Source: Lysobacterales bacterium (GTDB lineage: Bacteria > Pseudomonadota > Gammaproteobacteria > Xanthomonadales > SZUA-36). From it: DNA of 64,000 nucleotides. Within the stretch, counting starts at the first letter, position 1; each line of letters opens with the position of its first letter. Below the pieces are notes generated by a model, which had not been told where the DNA came from, made no database searches, and was given only the letters and a program-made list of their open reading frames with translations. The position numbers were made by a program, and so were the translations under genes. The stretch spans positions 1 to 64,000 of the forward strand of contig JABDJL010000023.1 of NCBI GenBank assembly GCA_013002505.1. The letters are read 5' to 3'. Below, one piece after another: positions 46,544 through 54,301 of this stretch.

Positions 46544-46781
46544 TCTGCACCCGGATCACCAACCACGATTCATGTGACCAGTCGCCGAGGTAGCTGTGGC
46601 CTTTTCCCATGGCCCAGGCTTCGAAATCAATCGGGGCGGCAAGGTCGGTAGCGAGTACCTCGAGCACATCGTTGTCGGCCAGCTTTCGCGAAGCCAGTTC
46701 AGCCAGCCTGATAGGCTCCGGGCACATCAGTCCGCGCGCATCTAGCCGGTGGTCCGGTGGGTTTTGGTCGTCAATGTTCAT
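46518..46781 (-). CDS. TusA-family sulfur-carrier protein
   Basis: 87 residues with the TusA signature DARGLMCPEPIRLAELASRKL (catalytic Cys20) and a DLAAPIDFEAWAMGKGH loop. TusA proteins carry persulfide sulfur to tRNA thiolation or to molybdenum-cofactor enzymes such as formate dehydrogenase. Single gene, convergent with allA (26-base overlap). Next to a Moco/xanthine locus, it could feed XdhC or MoaD, but classical tRNA modification is equally possible. Confidence 0.85.
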   Translation of the reverse strand: MNIDDQNPPDHRLDARGLMCPEPIRLAELASRKLADNDVLEVLATDLAAPIDFEAWAMGKGHSYLGDWSHESWLVIRVQIRSCQTVK

Positions 46782-46833
46782 GCCATTGCTGCTAGAATTT
46801 CCGCCGGCACTTTAACATCCGGACAGCTTTACA

Positions 46834-47844
46834 TTGAAATCAATTCCGAACACGTTCTTCCTGCTACTCGGCGTCACCTGGTGCGCAGCCCTTGCAGCCG
46901 CGGATGCCGGGGCAGCCTGGGTGGCAGCGAATTTCCCGACACACTCCGTGGTTCCGCTGCAAGTCAATATTTTTGGTGACGGAAACCCGGCTAACGGAGT
47001 CGAAGATGATCGCATTGACATGTCTTCTCCGGACTGGAATGACCCCTCACGGCGATCCTGGAACATGGGCGCCGGGACCATTCATTGCGAAGGAAAGAAC
47101 CGTGGATCGGCCATCATACTGGACACCAGCAGTCTGGGCGGCCCGGTGACGGGAATGATTGTAGCGACTTCGGCTCACGTGGTATTCGATCTTGAGGAAA
47201 ATCGGCGGTTTCGCAGTTGCCGGTTTCACTACATGGCGCTGGACAGTCTTCCGGGATACCAGGCGGACATAGACCTGGACGCTTCGGTGCTGGGCCCGTT
47301 CAAGCCGGGCAAGGACCGCCGTCAACCGGAGTTTGGGAAACACGACTGGGCCTTCCTGTATGTGCCTTCGCCGTCAGCGGGCATCAACGGCAGTGGCCGG
47401 ATCAGGCTGATGCCTTTCGAATCACTAAGCCACGTAGATCAATCACGGGTTTCGTTCCAGTTCATTGCTTATAGTCGCTCGTCAGGAAGTATTTCGATCA
47501 GCACGCGGTGCTCAGTGGCTGAAAGCACGCCCCAGGACCTCGGCGGCGGTGCCTGGCGTGGCCAGTTACTGGATAACTGCGACTCAGAGGGTGGCGCTTC
47601 GGGGGGTGGGCTCGTGGCAGCCGTTGACGGTCAGCAGTTTCTGGTAGCGATTCGCAGCGGTGCGCACTGGAACAGCGACGCGTTTCCGGAAAAAGACTAC
47701 CCCCGGGGCCCGCCGGATGGGTCGAATTGGGACGTTGGCAGCAATACCAATTTCAGCCGCGCCATTGACCTCGACCTGCTCGACGCCCTGGCCCGCATGG
47801 TGGACCGGCTGTCGGCAGAAACCCAAACCCGGGGGCGCTTGTAA
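46834..47844 (+). CDS. secreted trypsin-like serine protease (S1-type fold, uncharacterised)
   Basis: 336 residues from TTG 46834. Signal peptide with cleavage near AALAAADA (about residue 22). The chymotrypsin triad can be followed: His in MIVATSAHVVFD (about residue 113), Asp in GKHDWAFLYV (about 172) and Ser in CDSEGGASGGGLVAAV (about 254), where GASGG is the GxSGG nucleophile motif. Several cysteines (IHCEG, RSCRFH, STRCSV, LDNCDSE) may form disulfides. No PDZ domain. The family was not recognised more precisely. It ends just before the long leader region of the PWGW gene. Confidence 0.65.
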   Translation: MKSIPNTFFLLLGVTWCAALAAADAGAAWVAANFPTHSVVPLQVNIFGDGNPANGVEDDRIDMSSPDWNDPSRRSWNMGAGTIHCEGKNRGSAIILDTSSLGGPVTGMIVATSAHVVFDLEENRRFRSCRFHYMALDSLPGYQADIDLDASVLGPFKPGKDRRQPEFGKHDWAFLYVPSPSAGINGSGRIRLMPFESLSHVDQSRVSFQFIAYSRSSGSISISTRCSVAESTPQDLGGGAWRGQLLDNCDSEGGASGGGLVAAVDGQQFLVAIRSGAHWNSDAFPEKDYPRGPPDGSNWDVGSNTNFSRAIDLDLLDALARMVDRLSAETQTRGRL

Positions 47845-47915
47845 ATTGTCAAATCAATTGTTTACGCGTAACACTTCAGATTTCTTGATGTCTGAAATCA
47901 GAGATCGAATTTTTG

Positions 47916-47924
47916 TGCTATAAT
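47916..47924 (+). promoter_or_regulatory. extended -10 promoter before the structured RNA
   Basis: TG at 47916-47917 followed by C and a perfect TATAAT at 47919-47924 form an extended -10 element; no good -35 is seen at 17 bases, which extended -10 promoters do not need. Transcription would start near 47931. It lies 72 bases after the protease stop codon. Confidence 0.6.
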
Positions 47925-47930
47925 CAGCGG

Positions 47931-48215
47931 GTTAGAACCTGACCCGTAGTGTGTATCGCAAGGACGCACATCCTGCCTCGGGTCTGGCCAGAGAAAGGTT
48001 TCCCGGCACGGAGTGCCTGGATGACCGGAGTGAGCCAAAGATTGGTTTCACACGCCGCCCTGGAATAGGGAAGGCGGGAATCGCAGCATGGGCAAAAGAA
48101 TTGGTCATGTTTCGAATCCCGGACGGCACGTCAGGGTTGAAGCAATCGCCCACGTGCTAAAAGAGGGCTTGTCGGACGGCTGATACGGAAAACGGTCGAA
48201 AAGCTTCCGGCATGA
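47931..48215 (+). ncRNA. candidate structured RNA or long leader upstream of the PWGW gene
   Basis: This stretch of about 285 bases has no credible coding frame and follows an extended -10 promoter. Stem-loops visible by eye: GTGTGT/ACGCAC (47949-47969, one G-U pair), GGCAC-gga-GTGCC (48005-48017), GTGAGCCAA/TTGG..TTCAC (48030-48051, one bulge) and CCGCC/GGCGG (48055-48077). I could not match it to tmRNA, 6S, RNase P, SRP, or c-di-GMP, glycine, cobalamin or Moco riboswitch consensus. It ends 15 bases before the preferred start codon of the next gene, without an obvious terminator, so it may be a leader. Confidence 0.45.
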
Positions 48216-48230
48216 ATGGGGTACCAAGTC

Positions 48231-48746
48231 ATGGTGTTTTACGTCTCGTTACTGCTTAGTTGCGTAGCGGTGTCAGTGATTATCGTCTGGCTTTATCGAT
48301 CATTTTCTGCTGTTGGTAAAGCCGTGTACCAAGCGTTTTTGCCCAGTTCCAAGAGCAATGTCAGTCGCAACCAGGACCTTGTCAAACATGTCGCACTCAA
48401 AGCGACGCCGTCACCCTGGGGCTGGGATTCCAACGGTGCGCGCCACCACGCCAGTCCCATTGAGAAACAATCGGAAAAAAGGGAAACGGTTGCGCCTTGG
48501 GGTTGGCAGGGTAACAAGCGCAATCCGGAAATTCGCAAACCTGTTGTCAGGGACAACCTCGATGTGGCCAGTTACGCATTCCGCAATGCCGTGTCGCGGG
48601 CCGTTGATCGTGTCAGCCCCGCCCAGGAAGCGAGTACCGAGTCGACTGAAGAATTCAAGTTCGCCGGTAAAAAGTACCGCGTAGTGCGCAAAAAGAAAAT
48701 GAGTAAGCGTAATGCCGGCGGTACAGGTAAACCCTGGGGCTGGTAA
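48231..48746 (+). CDS. small membrane-anchored protein with three PWGW motifs
   Basis: 171 residues from ATG 48231 (GGGG 9 bases upstream); ATG 48216 is an in-frame alternative without a ribosome site. One membrane helix (residues 4-22) is followed by a basic, low-complexity, probably cytoplasmic or periplasmic tail. The tetrapeptide Pro-Trp-Gly-Trp occurs three times, at 62-65, 89-92 and as the very last four residues 168-171. The middle has a helical DVASYAFRNAVSRAVDRV segment and a basic KKYRVVRKKKMSKR stretch before the final PWGW. I recognise no family. The long leader, the regular motif and the converging SRAP gene (10 bases) are the only context. Confidence 0.6.
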   Translation: MVFYVSLLLSCVAVSVIIVWLYRSFSAVGKAVYQAFLPSSKSNVSRNQDLVKHVALKATPSPWGWDSNGARHHASPIEKQSEKRETVAPWGWQGNKRNPEIRKPVVRDNLDVASYAFRNAVSRAVDRVSPAQEASTESTEEFKFAGKKYRVVRKKKMSKRNAGGTGKPWGW

Positions 48747-48755
48747 AGCGCTTGG

Positions 48756-49517
48756 CTAGGATCCTGTGGGTTTTTGCAGGCTTGCGGGGATTTTTACTGA
48801 CTGGTTTCCGGGTATTTTAATTCCCATGGGGATTGCTTCTACGCCCATGTTTTCATTGCTGTACGGGCGCAACAGCTTCAGCGCGTCCGATGACGAACCA
48901 TGCATCCAGGTCACTGCCTCGCCCGGATCACGAAGAATGGCCGGGCTGCGGTGATGGCCGACCGAAGTCAGCACCTTGTTCGGATCAACGGTGATGATCG
49001 CCACGCTTGACTGTTTATTCCCGTGACCATCCCTGAATGTGTTCGCCAGGCCGGCAAAAACCCAGAAGGGCTTGTCCAGCGGAAATACCGCGTACGGGAT
49101 TTGCGGTCTTACCCGGGCATCGAATTCATAGAACCAGGACACCACCACCAGCACGCGACCGCTGCCATTCCAGGCAGGTAAAAATGTCGGCGCGAACGGT
49201 GCGCCGTCCGTGCGCAGGCGGGCATTAGCAGTGGACAGCATCTTGCCCGCCTTGGTCCTGGGCAACTGGCCATTCGCCCAGAACGGGATGAAAGGCCAAA
49301 TGGCATTGACCGGTTGATCCAATTCGTCTTGCCTGTGGATAACCGGCAGCGTTTCCCAGACCATGGATTCGGGTTCATTTTTTCGCCGCAATCGCGAAGG
49401 GGAAATATTGATGCGTGACTCGGGATCAGGCGGTAATGATTCCGGTGCCTTCAGCGCGCTGGCCCAGGCATAAATGTCCTTCCACGAGAGGTGAGATACT
49501 GAGGCTTTACCGCACAT
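48756..49517 (-). CDS. divergent SRAP (YedK/HMCES-like) protein
   Basis: 253 residues. SRAP proteins form a covalent bond through Cys2 with abasic sites in single-stranded DNA. The start MCGKASVSH gives Cys2; ISPSRLR stands for the usual IAPG/Q region, STANARLRTDGAPFAP for the NARAET motif, SWFYEFDARVRP for GFYEW, and SVGHHRSPAIL for the IHdRMP histidine motif. All key residues (Cys2, Asn in NAR, Glu in YEF, His) are present but the flanks are far from typical, so it is a divergent member with possibly altered function. Converges with the PWGW gene. Confidence 0.7.
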   Translation of the reverse strand: MCGKASVSHLSWKDIYAWASALKAPESLPPDPESRINISPSRLRRKNEPESMVWETLPVIHRQDELDQPVNAIWPFIPFWANGQLPRTKAGKMLSTANARLRTDGAPFAPTFLPAWNGSGRVLVVVSWFYEFDARVRPQIPYAVFPLDKPFWVFAGLANTFRDGHGNKQSSVAIITVDPNKVLTSVGHHRSPAILRDPGEAVTWMHGSSSDALKLLRPYSNENMGVEAIPMGIKIPGNQSVKIPASLQKPTGS

Positions 49518-49584
49518 TAGATTATGATATCAAGGCTGACAGGATTCTCGAGAGCTAAATATTCTTCAAAGCCCAAGCAGACGT

Positions 49585-49926
49585 TTGATGCAGAGAACTC
49601 ATCACGCAATATTGTTCATACGCAATAACCTTGGAAATAGCCCGTATGACCTGGGGTACTCGATCGCCGCTGACTATAATCTTGTTTGCCATTTGCTGGC
49701 GAAGGGAATTCGCCCGTTGCGAGTCGACATGCTTGCAGCCCGATTTCACCGGGGAGGGCCCAGTGAGCGGCGTCACGGACAGACCCTCCTGGAAGAACAC
49801 CGGGTCCGGTGTCATTATTTCCCGTACAAGCGATGGATATCACCGGCGGTCATGGGCCTCAAAAGGGTACTGCAATACTTTTCCCGTTTTCCGGCCCTGA
49901 GACGGCTGTGGCGAAAACGCATTTAG
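49585..49926 (+). pseudogene. C-terminal fragment of a family 2 glycosyltransferase
   Basis: An open frame of 113 codons (first possible start TTG 49585) encodes only the last third of a WcaA/WcaE-like transferase: HHAILFIRNNL, then GYSIAADYNLVCHLLAKG, RVDMLAARFHRGGPS and a basic tail RRLWRKRI. The frame continues upstream to a stop at 49537 with sense-like residues (SPSRRL) but no GT-A nucleotide-binding half, which would need 150 more residues. In the 67 bases between this frame and the SRAP gene nothing else is seen. The likely story is deletion of the 5' part. A small functional protein cannot be excluded. Confidence 0.6.
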
Positions 49927-49969
49927 GGAGCGCCCGCCGGGGGACTTATTATCAACGAGGAGCAGACTT

Positions 49970-50854
49970 TTGCCTGGTAAATCAAGCGGGGCAGTAACCC
50001 GAATACTCAAGGAATGGGCGCGTGGCCTGGTCAGAAAAACGCAGGTGGCGCATTTTGAGAACGAGGTCATAGGCGGGCTGTACAGGCCCCCTGTGGCCAC
50101 CGACGATTCATCGCCGTTTGTTTTTGCTGACGATCAGCGCAGCGAAGGAATGGCGGAAGACGGATTCGCAATTCCACCCAAGTCACTGCGCATGGGTTAT
50201 GCGCAAGACGATGCCGAATACATCAGGAGCGGCCAATCCTCTTGCAATATCCTGCGGAGAACCCTGTCTGATCACGGTGTCGAACTGGGCCCCGGGTCTG
50301 CCATGCTGGACTGGGGTTCAACGACCGGCCGGGTATTGCGCGGTTTCGCCCCCGAGGCAGCCGCAGGTGAGGCCTGGGGCTGTGACGTGGACGGTCCTTC
50401 CATCGAATGGGCCAGGTCCAACCTGTCACCGCCATTCAGGTTTGTTACCGGCACCTCATTTCCGCATCTGCCGTTCGAAGACGGCAAGTTCCGATTCATA
50501 TACGGCCTGTCTGTTTTCACCCATATCGAGCACCTGGTGGATGCCTGGCTGCTGGAATTACATCGCGTACTGGAACCAGGGGGTTGCGCCATTTTCACCA
50601 TTCATGATGAGCACACGGTGGAATATCTCCGGCAGCACGAGCGGCCCAACTGGATGCCTTCCGGACTGGGCTGGGATGAGATCCTGCAACACGATGTGAC
50701 CGTGGTGCGTGGTGAGCGCTGGAGCAGGACGTACACGTTTTTCAGCGGCCAGCATATCCGCAGGCACTGGGGACAGGTTTTTGACGTGGCAGAACTTCGG
50801 CCGCACAGCGAGGGTTACCAGACCGCGGTCGTGCTGCGCAAACCCGCGCGCTGA
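49970..50854 (+). CDS. SAM-dependent methyltransferase, class I
   Basis: 294 residues from TTG 49970, supported by GAGGAG 7 bases upstream. The class I fold appears as MLDWGSTTGRVLRGF (motif I, with Trp-Gly in place of the usual Gly-x-Gly-x-Gly), WGCDVDGPSIEWARSNL (motif II acidic Asp), FRFIYGLSVFTHIEHLVDAWL (motif IV) and LHRVLEPGGCAIFTIHDE (motif V). A basic N-terminus precedes it. Its place in a polysaccharide locus suggests methylation of a sugar or lipid-linked intermediate; the acceptor is unknown. Confidence 0.75.
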   Translation: MPGKSSGAVTRILKEWARGLVRKTQVAHFENEVIGGLYRPPVATDDSSPFVFADDQRSEGMAEDGFAIPPKSLRMGYAQDDAEYIRSGQSSCNILRRTLSDHGVELGPGSAMLDWGSTTGRVLRGFAPEAAAGEAWGCDVDGPSIEWARSNLSPPFRFVTGTSFPHLPFEDGKFRFIYGLSVFTHIEHLVDAWLLELHRVLEPGGCAIFTIHDEHTVEYLRQHERPNWMPSGLGWDEILQHDVTVVRGERWSRTYTFFSGQHIRRHWGQVFDVAELRPHSEGYQTAVVLRKPAR

Positions 50855-50855
50855 T

Positions 50856-52028
50856 CTAGGCTGCCGAATCAATGGCGCGCCGGTAAGCGTCAATGATCAA
50901 CTTGTAATTCTGGTCGGCGGTGTAGCTGGTTTCATACGCCCGCCGAGCCGCATTTCGCATGGCGCTTAATGGCTCACCTTGCCTGAACATCCGCTCCGAT
51001 TCGCGCTGCAATGAGCGCGCTGACCCCGGTTCAAAGAATCGCCCGGTCTGATCTTCCCTGATCAGGTGTTGCATGACGCCGACGCGCGACGCCAATACCG
51101 GTGTGCCGACTGCAAATGCGTCGAGAATGGTTCGCGGCATCGCTTCGTACCAGCGCGAGGGAAATACCAGGAAGGCCGCATGTTTCATGGTTTCGTACAT
51201 TTCCTCCAGCGTCTGCCTGCCGAGCCACTCCACGTTTGGAAGGCGTTCAGTTGCCGCCGCGACAAGCTCAGCCAGCGGCCCGTCGCCGACGATGACCAGC
51301 TTGCGCTGAGGTTCGTGAAGTTTCCAGGCCCTGAGCAGGTCTTCAACTCCCTTTTCGGCATCGAACCGTCCGACGAACAGGGCATATCCACCCGCGCCGT
51401 CACCGATTCCGGGGTCCGGGGACACAAAGTTGGGTTTCAGGACAATTCGCGTGGGGTCAAGCCCCGCTTTTTCGAAACGGGCAAGGGCAAATTCAGTGGA
51501 ACCAAGCAGGAACAGGTCCACCTTGCTGGTCCACGTTGATGCCAGTGAATGAGTCGCCAGCATGGCGGCGACGGCCGCACTCTGCACGCGGCTGTCGTGG
51601 TAGCAGCCATGTTTCACCCCGGCAAGCGGTACCGTGCTGCCAACACAGTTCTCGCAGGGCTTAAGCTCGCGGAACAAAGAGGCGTTGACACACATCAGGC
51701 GGTAGTTGTGCAACGACTGGACCACCGTAGCGCCAGCGGATTTGGCGCCATGAATCGCGGCCGGCGATATCAGCGGAAAGGTGTTGTAGAAGTGAACAAT
51801 GTCCGGCTTTTCCTGCCGAACCAGGTCCCTGAATTCACGGTATTGGCGCTGATTCCAGAGCGCGCCTAAACCGGTCCTTAGCAAAGACCGTTGCCGGATT
51901 TCATCGTTGTGCGCGGTTCGAACGATAACCTCGTGACCCTCGCGGCGGAGCAATGCGGTTTCAAGATCGAATACTTCGTCTTCACCGCCACGGCGCTGAT
52001 AGTATTCGTGGCACATTACGATTTTCAC
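50856..52028 (-). CDS. GT4-family glycosyltransferase
   Basis: 390 residues of GT-B fold starting from GTG 52028 (GAGAGG 8 bases upstream). KIVMCHEYYQRRGGEDEVFDLET at the start is the glycine-rich acceptor loop of GT4 enzymes that join exopolysaccharides; a CENCVGSTVPLAGVKHGCYHDS segment is characteristic of a subgroup with conserved cysteines. The donor-binding C-domain has VGRFDAEKGVEDLLRAWK and PSRWYEAMPRTILDAFAVGTPV with the nucleotide-sugar Glu. Convergent with the methyltransferase gene, which ends one base away. A perfect inverted repeat covers its start codon. Confidence 0.88.
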   Translation of the reverse strand: MKIVMCHEYYQRRGGEDEVFDLETALLRREGHEVIVRTAHNDEIRQRSLLRTGLGALWNQRQYREFRDLVRQEKPDIVHFYNTFPLISPAAIHGAKSAGATVVQSLHNYRLMCVNASLFRELKPCENCVGSTVPLAGVKHGCYHDSRVQSAAVAAMLATHSLASTWTSKVDLFLLGSTEFALARFEKAGLDPTRIVLKPNFVSPDPGIGDGAGGYALFVGRFDAEKGVEDLLRAWKLHEPQRKLVIVGDGPLAELVAAATERLPNVEWLGRQTLEEMYETMKHAAFLVFPSRWYEAMPRTILDAFAVGTPVLASRVGVMQHLIREDQTGRFFEPGSARSLQRESERMFRQGEPLSAMRNAARRAYETSYTADQNYKLIIDAYRRAIDSAA

Positions 52029-52038
52029 GTAATGTGCC
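52010..52038 (-). promoter_or_regulatory. 11-base-pair hairpin over the GT4 start codon
   Basis: GGCACATTACG (52010-52020) and CGTAATGTGCC (52028-52038) are perfect complements with a 7-base loop ATTTTCA. On the GT4 message (minus strand) the 5' arm lies between the ribosome site and the start codon, the G of the GTG closes the stem, and the rest of the codon is in the loop. This could block initiation, or the same DNA could be an operator; the sequence does not decide. Confidence 0.6.
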
Positions 52039-52215
52039 TCTCGGGCTGATTGGATTGATGAATGAATCTGGTCAATTTGGGGCTGACGATCACATGGCCA
52101 GGCAGAGCATAATTGCTGATGATACGCAGAACCAACAATTGATGTGTCACTTTGGCGCTACTAAATTCATGTTTGCCGGGCAAAGGACCGAAGCCATGCA
52201 CCAGGTAAATACGAC

Positions 52216-52953
52216 ATGAAACGGGTCGAATTACTCGGCATGCCTGTGAATATCGGTTTGACGGGCAGCGATGTCGTCGCTGCGCTGGCAACGGGACCGC
52301 TATTGATCGGATACCTCAATCCATTTGCCTGGGCCGTGTCCGGGAATCAGGCCCGGTTCGCTTCACAGCTCTCCGCGCTCGATGTTGTCACCTGCGATGG
52401 CGTTGCCATCCAGAGGGCGCTCAGGCGCTTGCACGGACAGCAGACCCCAATCATCTCTTTGGATTATTCCGGAATCGCCCGTGAGTACCTGCAGTTTTTC
52501 AGGCAAAACACGCTCGACGTTTGCCTGGTTGGCGGCCAGCTTGAAACCGTGCGTACGGCGTCGCGCAGCTTACGCGAAGCCTTCCCCGGCCTGGAAATTT
52601 CAGGTGCTTTCCCCGGATACGGTGACGGGCCTGAATCTGCCACGCAATATATCCTGGCCAATCAACCCGCCGTGGTCCTGGCAGGCATGGGAATGGGCCT
52701 CCAGGAACCATTTCTGCTGCACCTTCGCGAAAAGGGATGGCGCGGGCGCGGTATTTGCGTCGGCGCGTTTCTCGACCGCCTTGCGGATCCCGGTCTGGAC
52801 TATCCGGAATGGAGCAAAAGGTTGAATGTCCGCTTTCTCGGGAACCTGGCCAGGCGCCCCGGTTATTACCTGAAGCGCTACGGGCTGGATTATTGGCCGT
52901 TTTATAAGCAGTATGTGTTCCATCTACTGGGCCGTTCGGACAGTTCATCATGA
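52216..52953 (+). CDS. WecG/TagA/CpsF-family glycosyltransferase (GT26)
   Basis: 245 residues. LNPFAWAVSGNQARFASQLSALDVVTCDGVA corresponds to the conserved N/H...A..D....DG region in GT26, VCLVGGQLETVRTASRSL to the nucleotide-sugar binding turn, and VLAGMGMGLQEPFLLHLR to the G-x-P-x-QE motif. The C-terminal AFLDRLADPGLDYPEWSKRLNVRFLGNLARRP is typical. GT26 enzymes add the second sugar to an undecaprenyl-linked primer, here probably made by the downstream sugar-phosphate transferase. Follows a 187-base divergent gap from the GT4 gene. Confidence 0.88.
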   Translation: MKRVELLGMPVNIGLTGSDVVAALATGPLLIGYLNPFAWAVSGNQARFASQLSALDVVTCDGVAIQRALRRLHGQQTPIISLDYSGIAREYLQFFRQNTLDVCLVGGQLETVRTASRSLREAFPGLEISGAFPGYGDGPESATQYILANQPAVVLAGMGMGLQEPFLLHLREKGWRGRGICVGAFLDRLADPGLDYPEWSKRLNVRFLGNLARRPGYYLKRYGLDYWPFYKQYVFHLLGRSDSSS

Positions 52954-52972
52954 CAGGGAATAGGGCGCGCTG

Positions 52973-54301
52973 ATGGGAAACCTTGCTTCGTTGCTGGTCA
53001 TCCTGGTGTCTTGTGTGTTGGCGTATTTCATCCGTTTCGACACGGCAGTGCTTAGCAATGCTTACCTGTTGGCGCTGTTAAGCGGATTGTTGCTGTCATC
53101 GGTCGTATTGCCTGCGACCGGCGCCTATCGTGATGAGTTTCGCTGGGACCCGATGCGAAAGTTGCGTCGAATCGTCGCGGGCTGGGCATTGGTCGTCATG
53201 ATGTTGATAGCCGCCGGCGCCTTGCTCAAGGTGAGCGCAAATTACTCGCGAATCTGGTTCGGTTCCTGGGTGCTTATTTCCCTGGCCGGCCTCATAACCC
53301 TCTCGCTATTGCAGTATGCCTGGACACGCATGTCCGGGCGTTCTGACAAGCGGCGCATGGTGCTGGTCGGAAGCGGCGCTGCGGCTGGTCGCGTTGAACG
53401 CAGGCTGGCTAACGACAAGACCCGCAATTTCGATGTGATGGCCCGCTTTGGCGAACGCTGGGCAGAGCAATCCACCCTACCGATAACAGACCTGGGCGAC
53501 TACCTGGCCGAACACCAGGTGGACGAGGTATGGGTGGCTGTCGAACTGGAAAATCAGCCCTTGCTGGACAGCGCACTGGCCGCGCTGCGCGACAGCCTGG
53601 TGGATGTTTACGTGGTGCCTGACCTGCACCAGTACCGTTTGCTCAATCAAAATGTTTCCGAGTGGCAGGGACTGCCGGTCATCTCGCTGAGCGGCACGCC
53701 CATGACAGGCTCTGAGTGGCGGCTCAAGGCGGCACTGGACCGGCTGGGGGCAGGCATACTACTCGCGGTCGCCATGCCGCTGTTGCTGGGCTTGTCGGTC
53801 CTGGTCAGGGCGTCCAGTCCCGGGCCGGTTATATTCAGGCAACTGCGCCACGGAATCGGCGGCGAGCCTATCAAGATTTACAAGTTTCGGACCATGAAGG
53901 TTCACCAGGAGCCTGATGGCCAATTCACGCAGGCAAGTCCCGGTGATCACCGTGTGACCTGGATCGGGCGCCTGCTGCGCCGCAGCAGCCTCGACGAGTT
54001 ACCGCAGCTCCTGAACGTGCTGCGCGGCGAAATGTCACTGGTGGGCCCGCGGCCGCACCCTGTTGAGTTGAATCACTATTACCTTGAACGCATCCCCCGA
54101 TACATGCTGCGTCACAAGGCCAAGCCGGGCATTACCGGCTGGGCGCAGGTCAATGGCTTCAGAGGTATGACCGACACTGATGAAAAGATGATCCTGCGCA
54201 TCGAGCACGACCTGTGGTACATCCAGAACTGGTCGCTGTGGCTGGACTTGCAGATTCTGTTCCGTACGCCATTTGCGATGTTCGGCCGCAATGCGCTTTA
54301 G
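52973..54301 (+). CDS. undecaprenyl-phosphate sugar phosphotransferase (exopolysaccharide initiation)
   Basis: 442 residues. Four N-terminal membrane helices (about 3-20, 28-45, 68-88, 94-115) and a Rossmann-like CoA-binding-type domain (MVLVGSGAAAGRVERRL, ISLSGTPMTG) lead to another helix (270-292) and the catalytic bacterial sugar transferase domain: SSPGPVIFRQLRHGIGGE, IYKFRTMKV, RSSLDELPQLLNVLRGEM, SLVGPRPHPVE and KPGITGWAQVNGFRG. It transfers sugar-1-phosphate (commonly glucose or galactose) from UDP-sugar to undecaprenyl phosphate. Overlaps the stop of the convergent small gene by 4 bases. Confidence 0.92.
   Translation: MGNLASLLVILVSCVLAYFIRFDTAVLSNAYLLALLSGLLLSSVVLPATGAYRDEFRWDPMRKLRRIVAGWALVVMMLIAAGALLKVSANYSRIWFGSWVLISLAGLITLSLLQYAWTRMSGRSDKRRMVLVGSGAAAGRVERRLANDKTRNFDVMARFGERWAEQSTLPITDLGDYLAEHQVDEVWVAVELENQPLLDSALAALRDSLVDVYVVPDLHQYRLLNQNVSEWQGLPVISLSGTPMTGSEWRLKAALDRLGAGILLAVAMPLLLGLSVLVRASSPGPVIFRQLRHGIGGEPIKIYKFRTMKVHQEPDGQFTQASPGDHRVTWIGRLLRRSSLDELPQLLNVLRGEMSLVGPRPHPVELNHYYLERIPRYMLRHKAKPGITGWAQVNGFRGMTDTDEKMILRIEHDLWYIQNWSLWLDLQILFRTPFAMFGRNAL

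Noticed and set aside
47931-48215. Known RNA classes (6S, tmRNA, c-di-GMP riboswitch, group II intron end)
   Set aside because: No CCA/Ala-tRNA-like ends, no central bubble with closing stems, no GACGCAAAGCC core, no domain V hairpin; kept only as an unassigned structured RNA.
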